Positions 43,566 through 52,298 of a DNA stretch of 64,000 nucleotides are shown piece after piece. The stretch is from Furfurilactobacillus milii. GTDB lineage: Bacteria; Bacillota; Bacilli; Lactobacillales; Lactobacillaceae. Numbering within the stretch: position 1 is the stretch's first letter; each line of letters begins with the position of its first letter. The notes beneath the pieces were generated by a model. That model was not told where the DNA came from. It searched no databases and worked only from the letters and a program-made list of their open reading frames with translations. The position numbers and the translations under genes are program-made. Location of the stretch: assembly GCF_009864005.1 (NCBI RefSeq), contig NZ_WEZQ01000002.1, positions 124,001 to 188,000 of the forward strand, written 5' to 3'.

Positions 43566-45512
43566 GTGATTAAGCAACGCTTAAAGTATTTTCTACAGGC
43601 ATATCCAACCGTAAATGTCGATTATTTGTGGAAAAGTATTCAATCATATCAAATAGTTTCTTTTGATATTTTTGATACACTCATAAAACGTGATATTTCG
43701 AATCCTACAGATGTTTTTAAACTTCTAGAACGAAGGAATGGCATCGAGGATTTTGCCAACAGAAGAATTAAGGCTGAGTCGGCTGCAGTGGCTGCAAAAG
43801 GTGCCAGAGCAGATTTGACAGACATTTATGCATACTTAACGTCTAGTGAAGATAATGCACGCAAATTAGCTCAAGAAGAGATTGATTTAGAGCTTGAACT
43901 TTGTCGTTCTAATGACAAATTACATGAAATTTATGATCGCTGTCAAAAGGCTGGGAAAAGGATTCTTATTATCTCAGATATGTATTTACCTGCTAAGGTT
44001 ATCAAGCAGATTTTAAAGAATGCCGGATATAGATGCTTTGAAAATTTGTTTGTGTCAAATGAGGTTGGTTCTGATAAGTTATCAGGGCAACTTTTTAAAG
44101 CTATTGCCCATGCAGATGGAATTGATACAGAAAAATGGATTCATGTCGGAGATTCAATTAAGGCCGATGTATGGGGAGCAAAACGTGCGGGAATAAAGGC
44201 GGTTCAAATTTCGAAGTATGATCGACAAATTTCCAATCGATCATTACTACAGCCAAATTTGGATGAGAGCTTCATCACTGCTTTCATCAATAATCGGTGT
44301 GATGAGATTTCAGAGAACCCTTATTTTTCTTTCGGTTTTGAAACGTTTGGACAACTGCTTTTTGGTTTTACAAAATGGCTTAATAAAAATTTAGAAGAAA
44401 AAGGCATTAAAAAGGTCTTTTTTCTTTCCCGTGATGGATTCATTATGGAACGAGCATTTTCCAAAATGAATTTTGAAAAGAATTATGAAACGCACTACAT
44501 ACATGTTTCACGACAAAGTGTAAAAGTTCCTTACTTAAGTCAAACAAAAAATTTGAATGATGTGTTAGATGTTCTCGATTTACCTCCGTTTTTTTCGGTG
44601 CAAACTTTTTTTAGTGCTATTAATTTGCAAGCTTCCGATTACAATAGCTTTTTGCTTAAGAACAATGTTGATCTAAACGAAAGCGTAGCTCAAGCAGATT
44701 TTAAAAAGCGGGATGTTTACTTAAAACTGTTTGAAGCGGTCAAGTTGGATATGTGGCAAAATGCTAATGATAAATTGAAGCTTTTTAAGAAGTATTTGGT
44801 TGATGCCAATTTTAATGGCAAGGTTGCAATCGTAGATATTGGTTGGAAGGGATCAATGCAGCATTTTCTGACCAAGGAATTAACTGATATGAATATTGAT
44901 GTTGACATCACAGGCTTTTATTTCGGATTGGTCTCCGCCGCAAAAAAATTCGGGATAAAAGGTAAGGCCTATGTTTTTGATCAATTGAATAATTCGAATG
45001 ATGTTGACCTAACCACTTCTATGCAGGGTTTGATAGAAATGATGTTTTTCTCAGGGGAAGGGTCAACAAAATCTTATCGATTAGAAAATAAGAAAGTTGT
45101 CCCAGAACTTTTCGACTACGAGTATGAAGGCACGGGTCATAAGGTGGAACGTGAAAAAGTTGAGCAAATTCAGGCGGGTGCAATATTCTTACTTGAAAAG
45201 CTGCGCGATTCAAAAGTTGCTGAAATAATTAATTTGGACGGAAAACAGGCATTTAGACCTTTCCATCGAATTGGGACTAATCCTTCTGCCAAAGACATCG
45301 AATTGTTTGCAGATTTTGAATTCTTTGATCACAGTTTTGTTCCACTAGCAGCACCACTTTCAGTAGGAACCTATATCAAACAACCGAATCGGTTTAAAAG
45401 GGATCTTTCAGCTTCTAGATGGAAAATAGGATTTTTAAGGCGTCTGTTTAAATTACCTTTACCTTATAGATGGTCGTATGATTTGGTTAAGCGTTTACGA
45501 CATAAGAATTGA
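43566..45512 (+). CDS. HAD-like protein with large C-terminal domain, polysaccharide cluster type
   Basis: Residues about 25-225 form a HAD-superfamily hydrolase: SFDIFDTL (Asp34, Asp36 or Asp37 region), ISDMYLP and HVGDSIKADVWGAKRAG are motifs I, II and IV. Residues about 260-648 are a separate domain containing FLSRDGFIMERAF and VDIGWKGSMQHF, seen with HAD domains in rhamnan/capsule clusters. The substrate is unknown; it may process a glycosyl or glycerol phosphate. The start is GTG 43566, nine bases after AGAAGGAG. Confidence 0.78.
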   Translation: MIKQRLKYFLQAYPTVNVDYLWKSIQSYQIVSFDIFDTLIKRDISNPTDVFKLLERRNGIEDFANRRIKAESAAVAAKGARADLTDIYAYLTSSEDNARKLAQEEIDLELELCRSNDKLHEIYDRCQKAGKRILIISDMYLPAKVIKQILKNAGYRCFENLFVSNEVGSDKLSGQLFKAIAHADGIDTEKWIHVGDSIKADVWGAKRAGIKAVQISKYDRQISNRSLLQPNLDESFITAFINNRCDEISENPYFSFGFETFGQLLFGFTKWLNKNLEEKGIKKVFFLSRDGFIMERAFSKMNFEKNYETHYIHVSRQSVKVPYLSQTKNLNDVLDVLDLPPFFSVQTFFSAINLQASDYNSFLLKNNVDLNESVAQADFKKRDVYLKLFEAVKLDMWQNANDKLKLFKKYLVDANFNGKVAIVDIGWKGSMQHFLTKELTDMNIDVDITGFYFGLVSAAKKFGIKGKAYVFDQLNNSNDVDLTTSMQGLIEMMFFSGEGSTKSYRLENKKVVPELFDYEYEGTGHKVEREKVEQIQAGAIFLLEKLRDSKVAEIINLDGKQAFRPFHRIGTNPSAKDIELFADFEFFDHSFVPLAAPLSVGTYIKQPNRFKRDLSASRWKIGFLRRLFKLPLPYRWSYDLVKRLRHKN

Positions 45513-45525
45513 GGAGGCTTTTAAT

Positions 45526-46446
45526 ATCAATTATGTGAGTGTTATTGTTACTTATAATCGAAAGTTACTGTTAACCGAGGCTGTTGAAAGTCTTCTTCAG
45601 CAAACCAACAAGCCTCAACAAATTGTAATATTAGACAATCATTCCAGCGACGGCACGGAAACATATTTGCGTAGCCATTTTGACTTTGTTGATCAATCGA
45701 TTGAATATCATAGATTACCAGAGAATATTGGCGGTTCTGGCGGTTTCGCTGCTGCAATTAAAGACGCTTTAAAGTATGAGTGTGACTGGATTTCGTTATC
45801 TGATGATGATGCAATTTTTGAAAGCCATTATTTCCAACAGCTTTCTAATTATGCCGAAAAAAACAGAGACATAGCGGCTTTGTCCGGCACTGTTAGATTT
45901 GAAAATATGGATATCGATTTCACACATCGTCGACGTGTTAGAGATTGGAACACATTGGCACCGATACCAGTAGCCACTTCTGAGTATGTTGATAATTTCA
46001 ATTACGACGTTTCTTCATTTGTTGGACTGGTCGTAAAAAAATCTATGATTGAAAAGATTGGTTTGCCCGAATCTGATTTCTTTATTTGGGTTGATGATTT
46101 TGAATATTCCTTGAGAATTCGGCAGCATTCGAAAATAATAAATGTGAGTGATGCCACTATCGTCCATAAAACCGGTATTTCTTCTGTTGCATTCAGGGAG
46201 GCATATCAGCCGGATTGGCGGGAGTATTACGGACTTCGAAATCGTGTTGTTATGGTTCAAAAACATGGGAAAAACAAATTTTTGAGTACACTTTTTTTGG
46301 TTGCTTGGATGTCCGGAAAGATTGCAACAGTTCCGATGAAGAGGTTTACAGGTTATAGAAGACATGTTTTACGCGTATATGTGGATGCGTTTAGAGATGC
46401 ATTTAGGCACAAACTAGGAAAAAACAATCGTTATCTGCCGAAATAA
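45526..46446 (+). CDS. GT2 family glycosyltransferase (galactofuranosyltransferase-like), first copy
   Basis: A GT-A fold transferase: VSVIVTYNRK at the start, LDNHSSDGTETYL, NIGGSGGFAAAI and SLSDDDAIF (metal-binding DDD). It resembles GlfT2/WbbI-like transferases that use UDP-Galf, consistent with glf two genes downstream. The start is notable. There is no ATG in frame, and the longer frame begins inside the previous gene. ATC 45526 is eight bases after GAGGAGG and aligns exactly with the ATG of the paralogue at 46467. GTG 45535 is the conventional alternative. About 306 residues. Confidence 0.85.
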   Translation: MNYVSVIVTYNRKLLLTEAVESLLQQTNKPQQIVILDNHSSDGTETYLRSHFDFVDQSIEYHRLPENIGGSGGFAAAIKDALKYECDWISLSDDDAIFESHYFQQLSNYAEKNRDIAALSGTVRFENMDIDFTHRRRVRDWNTLAPIPVATSEYVDNFNYDVSSFVGLVVKKSMIEKIGLPESDFFIWVDDFEYSLRIRQHSKIINVSDATIVHKTGISSVAFREAYQPDWREYYGLRNRVVMVQKHGKNKFLSTLFLVAWMSGKIATVPMKRFTGYRRHVLRVYVDAFRDAFRHKLGKNNRYLPK

Positions 46447-46466
46447 TATGAGTTTGGAGTAATTTA

Positions 46467-47423
46467 ATGAAATATGGATCTATTATAGTTACCTTTAATC
46501 GAAAGAAATTATTACTGGAAGCGATAAACAGTCTTTTAAACCAAACGGTAGCGCCAGATTATATAATTTTAATTGATAATCATTCTACTGATGGAACAAA
46601 GGCAATGCTGGATGAATCGGGGATTTTGAAAAATTCAAAACTCATTTATCAATTCTTACCGGAAAACGTTGGTGGCGCCGGCGGTTTTCATGAAGGTGTG
46701 AAGATTGCTCGTAATTTGAATATTGACTGGGTTTCCTTGTCTGATGATGATGCAATATTTAACAATAATTACTTTGAAAACATTGACAATTCAGTTATTG
46801 CGCATCCAGATGTCAAAGCGTTTTCTGGAACTGTTAAGTTAGAAGATGGTCGAATTCAAAATGATCAACGAGGAAATGTTTACAATCCTTATTGGTTGCG
46901 TCGACGGGGTCGTTCGGTAGAGGATTTTCAAAATCAAGATGAACTAAACATTGATTGGTTTACTTTTTGTGGTTGCTTGATAAATATTGATCTCATTAAA
47001 AAAATTGGTCTACCAGAATCAAAGTTTTTTATCTGGTGGGATGATGTAGAATATTCAATGAGAATTCGAGAATACTCTAAGATTATCAATGTTAACAAAG
47101 CAGTTTTGATTCATAAGACGGCTATTCCATCAATTGACATTCATACGAAATACGTTAGGGATTGGCGTTCCTTCTATGATGTTAGAAACACTATTTTTTT
47201 ATTGAAAAAGCATGGTAAGAATCGTGTTATTACGACGTTATATCTTATTTATTGGTTCCCGAGATTGATGATTAAGATTTGTGGCAATGCGTATTCTGGT
47301 AACCGCTGGTATTTGATTAAAGCCTATGTACGAGCCTATATCGCAGGGTTATCTGGTAAGGGTGGTTTATCCAGGCACTACTTGCCTGGATCATCTAAAC
47401 AAAAAAGTAATGGAGGACACTAA
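46467..47423 (+). CDS. GT2 family glycosyltransferase (galactofuranosyltransferase-like), second copy
   Basis: A 318-residue paralogue of the preceding gene: GSIIVTFNRKK, IDNHSTDGTKAML, NVGGAGGFHEGV and SLSDDDAIF occur at matching positions, and WWDDVEYSMRIREYSKIINV corresponds to the catalytic-base region (motif near residue 190). Two such enzymes suggest two different Galf (or other) linkages in the repeat unit. The UDP-galactopyranose mutase gene follows after one base. Confidence 0.9.
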   Translation: MKYGSIIVTFNRKKLLLEAINSLLNQTVAPDYIILIDNHSTDGTKAMLDESGILKNSKLIYQFLPENVGGAGGFHEGVKIARNLNIDWVSLSDDDAIFNNNYFENIDNSVIAHPDVKAFSGTVKLEDGRIQNDQRGNVYNPYWLRRRGRSVEDFQNQDELNIDWFTFCGCLINIDLIKKIGLPESKFFIWWDDVEYSMRIREYSKIINVNKAVLIHKTAIPSIDIHTKYVRDWRSFYDVRNTIFLLKKHGKNRVITTLYLIYWFPRLMIKICGNAYSGNRWYLIKAYVRAYIAGLSGKGGLSRHYLPGSSKQKSNGGH

Positions 47424-47424
47424 G

Positions 47425-48549
47425 TTGGTAAATTATGATTATTTGATTGTTGGGTCAGGTCTTTTTGGGGCCACTTTTGCTTATGAAGCCGCTAAGCGAG
47501 GGAAACACGTTAAGGTGATTGAAAAAAGAGATCACATTGCGGGTAATATCTACACAAAAGAACAAGATGGCATTCAAGTTCATCAGTATGGCGCACATAT
47601 TTTTCATACTTCAAACAAAGAAATTTGGAATTATATTCAACAGTTTGCTGAGTTTAATCGTTACACAAATTCGCCTGTAGCCAACTACAAGGGTGAATTG
47701 TATAATCTGCCATTTAATATGAACACTTTTTCAGAGCTTTGGGGTGTTACAACACCGGCCGAAGCGAAAGCAAAAATTGAGGAGCAAAAGGCTGCAGCCA
47801 ATTTATCAGACTCAGAGCCTAGAAACCTAGAAGAACAAGCAATTTCATTGATTGGTACAGACATTTATACCAAACTGATAAAGGGTTATACCGAAAAACA
47901 ATGGGGGCAAAAAGCAACTGAACTTCCTGCTTTTATTATTCGACGACTGCCTGTTCGATATACATTTGATAACAATTATTTCAACGATATATATCAGGGC
48001 ATTCCGATTGGTGGGTACACACAAATTGTTGAGAAAATGCTGGCCAGTGATTTAATCGATGTTGAAACTGGTGTAGACTTTTTTGATAATAAAGAAGAAT
48101 ATTTGAAAGATTATCCAAGAATTATCTTTACTGGAATGATTGATGAATTTTTCGATTACCAGCTTGGTGAGTTGCAATATCGTTCATTGAAGTTTGAAAC
48201 CGAAGAAATGAACGTTGATAATTTCCAAGGCAATGCAGTGATCAATTATACAGATTCTGAAACACCATACACCCGTGTTATTGAACATAAACACTTTGAA
48301 TTTGGTAAGGGTGACAAAGGTAAAACAATCGTTACCCGTGAATATCCTGCTAATTGGAAACGTGGTGATGAGCCCTACTATCCGGTAAACAATAAAGCAA
48401 ATAATGAGTTGTATACCGAGTACCGAAAACTTGCTGAAAACCAGCCTAAGGTTACTTTTGGTGGGCGTCTGGGAATGTACAGATATTATGATATGCATCA
48501 AGTTATTCATGCTGCCCTAGAGGCAGTTAGTCAAGAATTTAAAGATTAG
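47425..48549 (+). CDS. glf: UDP-galactopyranose mutase
   Basis: A flavoenzyme that converts UDP-galactopyranose to UDP-galactofuranose. The FAD-binding motif YLIVGSGLFGAT is at residues 6-17, followed by HIAGNIYTK, QYGAHIFHTS, PVANYKGELYNLPFNM, KGYTEKQWGQ and the C-terminal GRLGMYRYYDMHQ. The length of 374 residues is usual. The start is TTG 47425, eight bases after GGAGG; an upstream extension of the frame overlaps the transferase gene. It is the last gene of the cluster, and supplies the donor for the two GT2 enzymes before it. Confidence 0.96.
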   Translation: MVNYDYLIVGSGLFGATFAYEAAKRGKHVKVIEKRDHIAGNIYTKEQDGIQVHQYGAHIFHTSNKEIWNYIQQFAEFNRYTNSPVANYKGELYNLPFNMNTFSELWGVTTPAEAKAKIEEQKAAANLSDSEPRNLEEQAISLIGTDIYTKLIKGYTEKQWGQKATELPAFIIRRLPVRYTFDNNYFNDIYQGIPIGGYTQIVEKMLASDLIDVETGVDFFDNKEEYLKDYPRIIFTGMIDEFFDYQLGELQYRSLKFETEEMNVDNFQGNAVINYTDSETPYTRVIEHKHFEFGKGDKGKTIVTREYPANWKRGDEPYYPVNNKANNELYTEYRKLAENQPKVTFGGRLGMYRYYDMHQVIHAALEAVSQEFKD

Positions 48550-48568
48550 TTTTTGATGATTCGTAACC

Positions 48569-48594
48569 AAAGCCCTAAAATCAGGGCTTTTTTT
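48569..48594 (+). terminator. Terminator of the polysaccharide cluster
   Basis: AAAGCCCT pairs with AGGGCTTT and seven T follow. Confidence 0.9.
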
Positions 48595-48681
48595 ATTTTT
48601 AGAATCTTTTTTTCTCCTGCAGTGTTTACTGTATACTTGTTATTAGATTTTATATTCGCCATATGTAGAAAGGGTGACAGT

Positions 48682-49245
48682 ATGATTAATGGCCAGGTGC
48701 CACACGAAGGAGAATATGTTGCAATTAAGAGCTTTAAGCATGATGGAAGTTTGCATCGTACTTGGCGAGACACTATGATTTTAAAAACCAGTGATGAGGC
48801 TTTAATCGGTGTGAATGATCATACTTTGGTGACAGAGGATGATGGTCGGCGCTGGGTGACTCGAGAGCCTGCAATTGTTTATTTTCATAAACATTATTGG
48901 TTTAACATCGTGGCAATGATTCGAAATAATGGTGTTTCGTACTATTGTAATTTAGCTTCTCCGTACACTCTAGATAGAGAAGCTATAAAATACATTGATT
49001 ATGATTTGGATGTTAAAGTATTTCCAAATGGTGAGAAGAAATTATTGGATGTTGACGAGTATGGTGAACACAGCAATAAGTGGCATTATAGTGACGAATT
49101 AGATCTTATCTTAAAAGAAAACGTCAAGGTTTTAGTGGATTGGATTAATAATGGTAAAGGGCCCTTTTCAAAAGGCTATATTGATTTATGGTATCGAAGA
49201 TATAGAGAACTAATAAAACAAAAGGGCCATAATTATATTGTCTAG
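48682..49245 (+). CDS. ntdP: Nucleoside tri-/diphosphate phosphatase, DUF402 (NtdP)
   Basis: A 187-residue DUF402 protein. [11 protein letters not shown]-type start, [22 protein letters not shown] and the acidic [14 protein letters not shown] with LLDVDEY match NtdP (SA1684/YgaC), which hydrolyses nucleoside tri- and diphosphates with divalent metal. ATG 48682 has AGAAAGGGTG upstream; an open frame to 48553 crosses the terminator and is rejected. Confidence 0.9.
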   Translation: MINGQVPHEGEYVAIKSFKHDGSLHRTWRDTMILKTSDEALIGVNDHTLVTEDDGRRWVTREPAIVYFHKHYWFNIVAMIRNNGVSYYCNLASPYTLDREAIKYIDYDLDVKVFPNGEKKLLDVDEYGEHSNKWHYSDELDLILKENVKVLVDWINNGKGPFSKGYIDLWYRRYRELIKQKGHNYIV

Positions 49246-49274
49246 TCGTAACAAGAAGGAAGTGACGTAAATTC

Positions 49275-50375
49275 ATGCTAAATAAAGCTAAACATTCGAG
49301 TTTGTTATTTTGGTCGATTGAAATACTGACGGTTGTGTTAATAATTTGGATTTGTACAAAGATAAACTTTATTTTCAGGCCTATTGGAACGTTTATTTCG
49401 GCCGTTTTTGTGCCTATTTTGGTGGCTGGTTTTTTATTTTATATGCTAAATCCGATAGTGAAATTATTTATGAAAGTTCACTACAAAAGATTTAAAATCA
49501 CGAGGACTTGGGCCGCACTCTTAGTAATAGTTTTGTTGATTGGCATTATTGCATTAGGCATCATATCTTTGATCCCACAGCTCACCAAACAAATAAGCCA
49601 GTTAGTTACGAGCGTTCCACATATTGCTACACAATCGCAGAAGGTGATTACTCAGTATATATCTCGGTCAAATTTCCTTAAGAATAGTGATGTTTCCGGT
49701 TATTTAAAAGGACTTGAAGGTTCTTTATCAAGTTGGGCGCAAAGTTTCATTGGAAGCTTAAGCAGTAGCTTAGGGTCTGTTATTGGTACAATCACTGATG
49801 TAACAGTTACCGCCATCACTGTCCCAGTTATTCTTTTCTACATGTTACGCGATGGAGAAAAGTTAATTCCTGCGATTAGAAAGTTTTTGCCTAACAGCCG
49901 ACAGGATAGAATCATTGATTTGTTATATAAAATGGGCGATACCATTTCTCAGTACATTAGTGGTCAAATTATTGAATGTCTATTTGTTGGTGTATTTACA
50001 TCCATTGGTTATATAGCTATTGGAATACCGTTCGGATTGTTGCTTGGCATTATTGCCGGGTTGTGCAACATTATTCCTTATGTGGGACCATACATTGGCA
50101 TTACACCGGCGCTAATTGTTGGATTGATAATGGTGCCTAACAAAATCATTTGGATTATTGTAGTTGTTATTATTGTGCAACAAATAGACGGTAATATTAT
50201 TTATCCAAACATCATTGGACGTTCTCTTAAAATTCATCCACTAACAATCATTATTTTGTTACTGGCGGCGGGGCATATCGCAGGTATTCCAGGAATGATT
50301 TTAGCAATTCCATTTTATGCGGTATTAAGAACAGTAATTCAGTATATTTGGAATATTTTTCAACTCGGAGATTGA
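49275..50375 (+). CDS. AI-2E family transporter
   Basis: A 366-residue membrane protein with about seven to eight hydrophobic segments and the family blocks PILVAGFLFYMLNPIV, VPVILFYMLRDGE and IPFGLLLGIIAGLCNIIPYVGP. Despite the family name, members serve in export of various small molecules or ions, and the substrate here is unknown. AGAAGGAAG precedes ATG 49275. It follows ntdP by 29 bases. Confidence 0.9.
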   Translation: MLNKAKHSSLLFWSIEILTVVLIIWICTKINFIFRPIGTFISAVFVPILVAGFLFYMLNPIVKLFMKVHYKRFKITRTWAALLVIVLLIGIIALGIISLIPQLTKQISQLVTSVPHIATQSQKVITQYISRSNFLKNSDVSGYLKGLEGSLSSWAQSFIGSLSSSLGSVIGTITDVTVTAITVPVILFYMLRDGEKLIPAIRKFLPNSRQDRIIDLLYKMGDTISQYISGQIIECLFVGVFTSIGYIAIGIPFGLLLGIIAGLCNIIPYVGPYIGITPALIVGLIMVPNKIIWIIVVVIIVQQIDGNIIYPNIIGRSLKIHPLTIIILLLAAGHIAGIPGMILAIPFYAVLRTVIQYIWNIFQLGD

Positions 50376-50522
50376 ATCTTTTTCACGAATTAAGAGTCTG
50401 TGCTGTAATAAATCTTATCGTAATGAGACGTCTCAGAAATGACTGACTTGGGACGAAAAATCATAGATATTGGTTGTTTTTATCTAATTTTTTGATGCTA
50501 AATTAATATTTTCTATTTTAGT

Positions 50523-50640
50523 TTAAGGTAGATTGCAAATTTGATCCGAATTTTTTGACAAATTAGTCAGCATCACTTGGTAAGGTGTTTGCCAGTTAAG
50601 TACTTTAAGGGGGCGTTGGTTAAATGCACTGTGCCCTGTC
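50523..50640 (-). pseudogene. IS30-family transposase, C-terminal remnant
   Basis: On the minus strand the frame ending at TAA 50523 reads AFNQRPLKVLNWQTPYQVM followed by a short tail, the typical C-terminus of IS30 transposases. The upstream part is cut off by the IS3 element starting near 50644. Between 50376 and 50522 no gene is seen; a perfect palindrome TGAGACGTCTCA lies at 50424-50435. Confidence 0.75.
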
Positions 50641-50678
50641 AAGTTGACAGATGAAATAATATAAAGTTTTGGTATTCT

Positions 50679-51575
50679 CTAAGCGGCTTCATTCCAGTAT
50701 TCATCTGGAGTGAGGCCGTTTCTTTGTGCTGAACGATTTTGGTGATTAAAGTACTCGATACCTGCTTCGATTAATCGCACGAGCTCTTCATACGTTTTTG
50801 GACGTGCGTGACGCGCTAACCACCGTAGTTTAAATTCATTCCACCATCGTTCCATTGGTGCGTTATCGTACGGTGTGCCTGGTCGCGACATGCTTCTGGT
50901 GACTTTGAATGGTACCAGGAAGTCATTGAATTCATTGGATGTGTATGCAGAACCACGATCAGTGTGAATCATCGGATGAACGTCTTCACCCACGGCGTCA
51001 AACGCGCGTTGGAAAACCGCAATTTCAGCTTTACTGGTCTCTGTTGGACTTAGGTGATAAGCCATCAAACGACGTCCATACAGATCCAACACACCACTGA
51101 ATCTGACTTTGTTCTTACCATAAACTCCATAAGTAATTTCCGTTGAATCAGATAACCAAACTTGATTGGGGTGCTTAACATCAAATTCCTGATTAAGGAG
51201 ATTATCCTGCGTATATTGCTCTGCTTGTTTAATTCGATTATGTTTCTTCGTTCGTATCTGGCATCGAATATTCAGTGCTCGCATCACACGACGAACTTGT
51301 TTTGGAGTCACCACAAAGGTGATCTGTTCATCTTGTTCGAGGTTAATTAATAGATTACCCGCACCGATCCCTTGATAATGAAAATCAAACCAATACTGGA
51401 TGCGCTGTTTAAGCAATCGATCTTGTTTTTCCCACTCTGTTTCAACACGCTTAAAACTCTTGTTATAAGCCTGTCGGCTGACTCCGATGATTGCTAAGAG
51501 TTTTGTAATGCCACCATGATGCTGATAACTGACTTCCTTGATTGCACGATAAGCCAGTCGATGTTGTTCATTCAC
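50679..51575 (-). CDS. IS3 family transposase OrfB (DDE integrase)
   Basis: A 298-residue protein with an HTH_21-like region and an rve integrase core: QVWLSDSTEITYG (first Asp), MIHTDRGSAYTSNEF (second Asp) and NAPMERWWNEFKLRWL (Glu), ending in NGLTPDEYWNEAA. The start is GTG 51575, overlapping the stop of orfA (GTGA), which points to coupled translation or the frameshifting usual in IS3 elements. It is intact. Confidence 0.93.
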   Translation of the reverse strand: MNEQHRLAYRAIKEVSYQHHGGITKLLAIIGVSRQAYNKSFKRVETEWEKQDRLLKQRIQYWFDFHYQGIGAGNLLINLEQDEQITFVVTPKQVRRVMRALNIRCQIRTKKHNRIKQAEQYTQDNLLNQEFDVKHPNQVWLSDSTEITYGVYGKNKVRFSGVLDLYGRRLMAYHLSPTETSKAEIAVFQRAFDAVGEDVHPMIHTDRGSAYTSNEFNDFLVPFKVTRSMSRPGTPYDNAPMERWWNEFKLRWLARHARPKTYEELVRLIEAGIEYFNHQNRSAQRNGLTPDEYWNEAA

Positions 51576-52246
51576 CCCTTGTGCTGAAGTTCCAGCAATT
51601 TTTTTACGAATGCATCCTTCAGTTCTTGATCTTTAAGTTGGCCTTCTAATTCGCGAATCCGCCGGTTGGCTTTATCTAAGTCTGTTAATTCGCTAAACTC
51701 CTTATGATGTCCGCGATTATCAACCAAAGCCTCATAACCACCGATCTTTACCTTGAGCACCCAAGAACGGGCTTGTTGATAGCTCACGCCAAAGTGAGCA
51801 GCCGCTTCGGTGTATGAATGGTTATCCTTGGTCACGTATTCAACGATTTCAATTCGTTCATCAAATGTTGTTTTGCGACTCATAGTGGGGACCTGCTTTC
51901 TAAACGGCGAGGCCGTTAAAGGTTTTTCCCCATTATACAGTGAAACCCAGTCTTGCAGTTGTGTCTTAGAACGCAAATCAAACTTCATTGTCAGTGATTG
52001 TAATGTGCCTTCACCAGCTAGATAAGCTTCTACGACCATCTGTTTAAGGCATTTAGAATAATGATTGTTTTTGCGAGACTCTTTTAATCCCTCTAAACCA
52101 TCACGTTTGTATTTGTCACGCCATTGTTTAAGCGTTGTCACGCCAATATTGTACTGTTTGGCCGTTGCTTTTATGGATAAGTCAGACCGTTGATATTCGG
52201 TTAGAATAGCTAGTTTTTCTGGAGCTGTATATTTAGTTCTGGGCAT
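51572..52246 (-). CDS. IS3 family transposase OrfA
   Basis: A 224-residue DNA-binding protein with two helix-turn-helix units: KATAKQYNIGVTTLKQWRDKY near the start and EAAAHFGVSYQQARSWVLKVK near the middle, followed by a leucine-rich coiled coil (LDKANRRIRELEGQLKDQEL). The long OrfA with two HTH units is typical of the IS150 group. The start ATG 52246 is close to the right inverted repeat. Confidence 0.92.
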   Translation of the reverse strand: MPRTKYTAPEKLAILTEYQRSDLSIKATAKQYNIGVTTLKQWRDKYKRDGLEGLKESRKNNHYSKCLKQMVVEAYLAGEGTLQSLTMKFDLRSKTQLQDWVSLYNGEKPLTASPFRKQVPTMSRKTTFDERIEIVEYVTKDNHSYTEAAAHFGVSYQQARSWVLKVKIGGYEALVDNRGHHKEFSELTDLDKANRRIRELEGQLKDQELKDAFVKKLLELQHKG

Positions 52247-52298
52247 ACAAAAAATCCCTCCGTAACTGTCAGATGAATTATATTATTTCATCTGACAA

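Larger units (their letters stand above)
50644..52298. mobile_element. IS3-family insertion sequence
   Basis: The ends are inverted repeats identical at 20 of 21 positions (TTGACAGATGAAATAATATA... at 50644 and its partner ending at 52298, differing at the fourth base). It carries orfA and orfB on the minus strand. The outermost bases are uncertain. No matching short target duplication is seen: the left flank is an IS30 remnant and the right flank a broken NlpC/P60 gene, which suggests a deletion or recombination after insertion. Confidence 0.88.
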
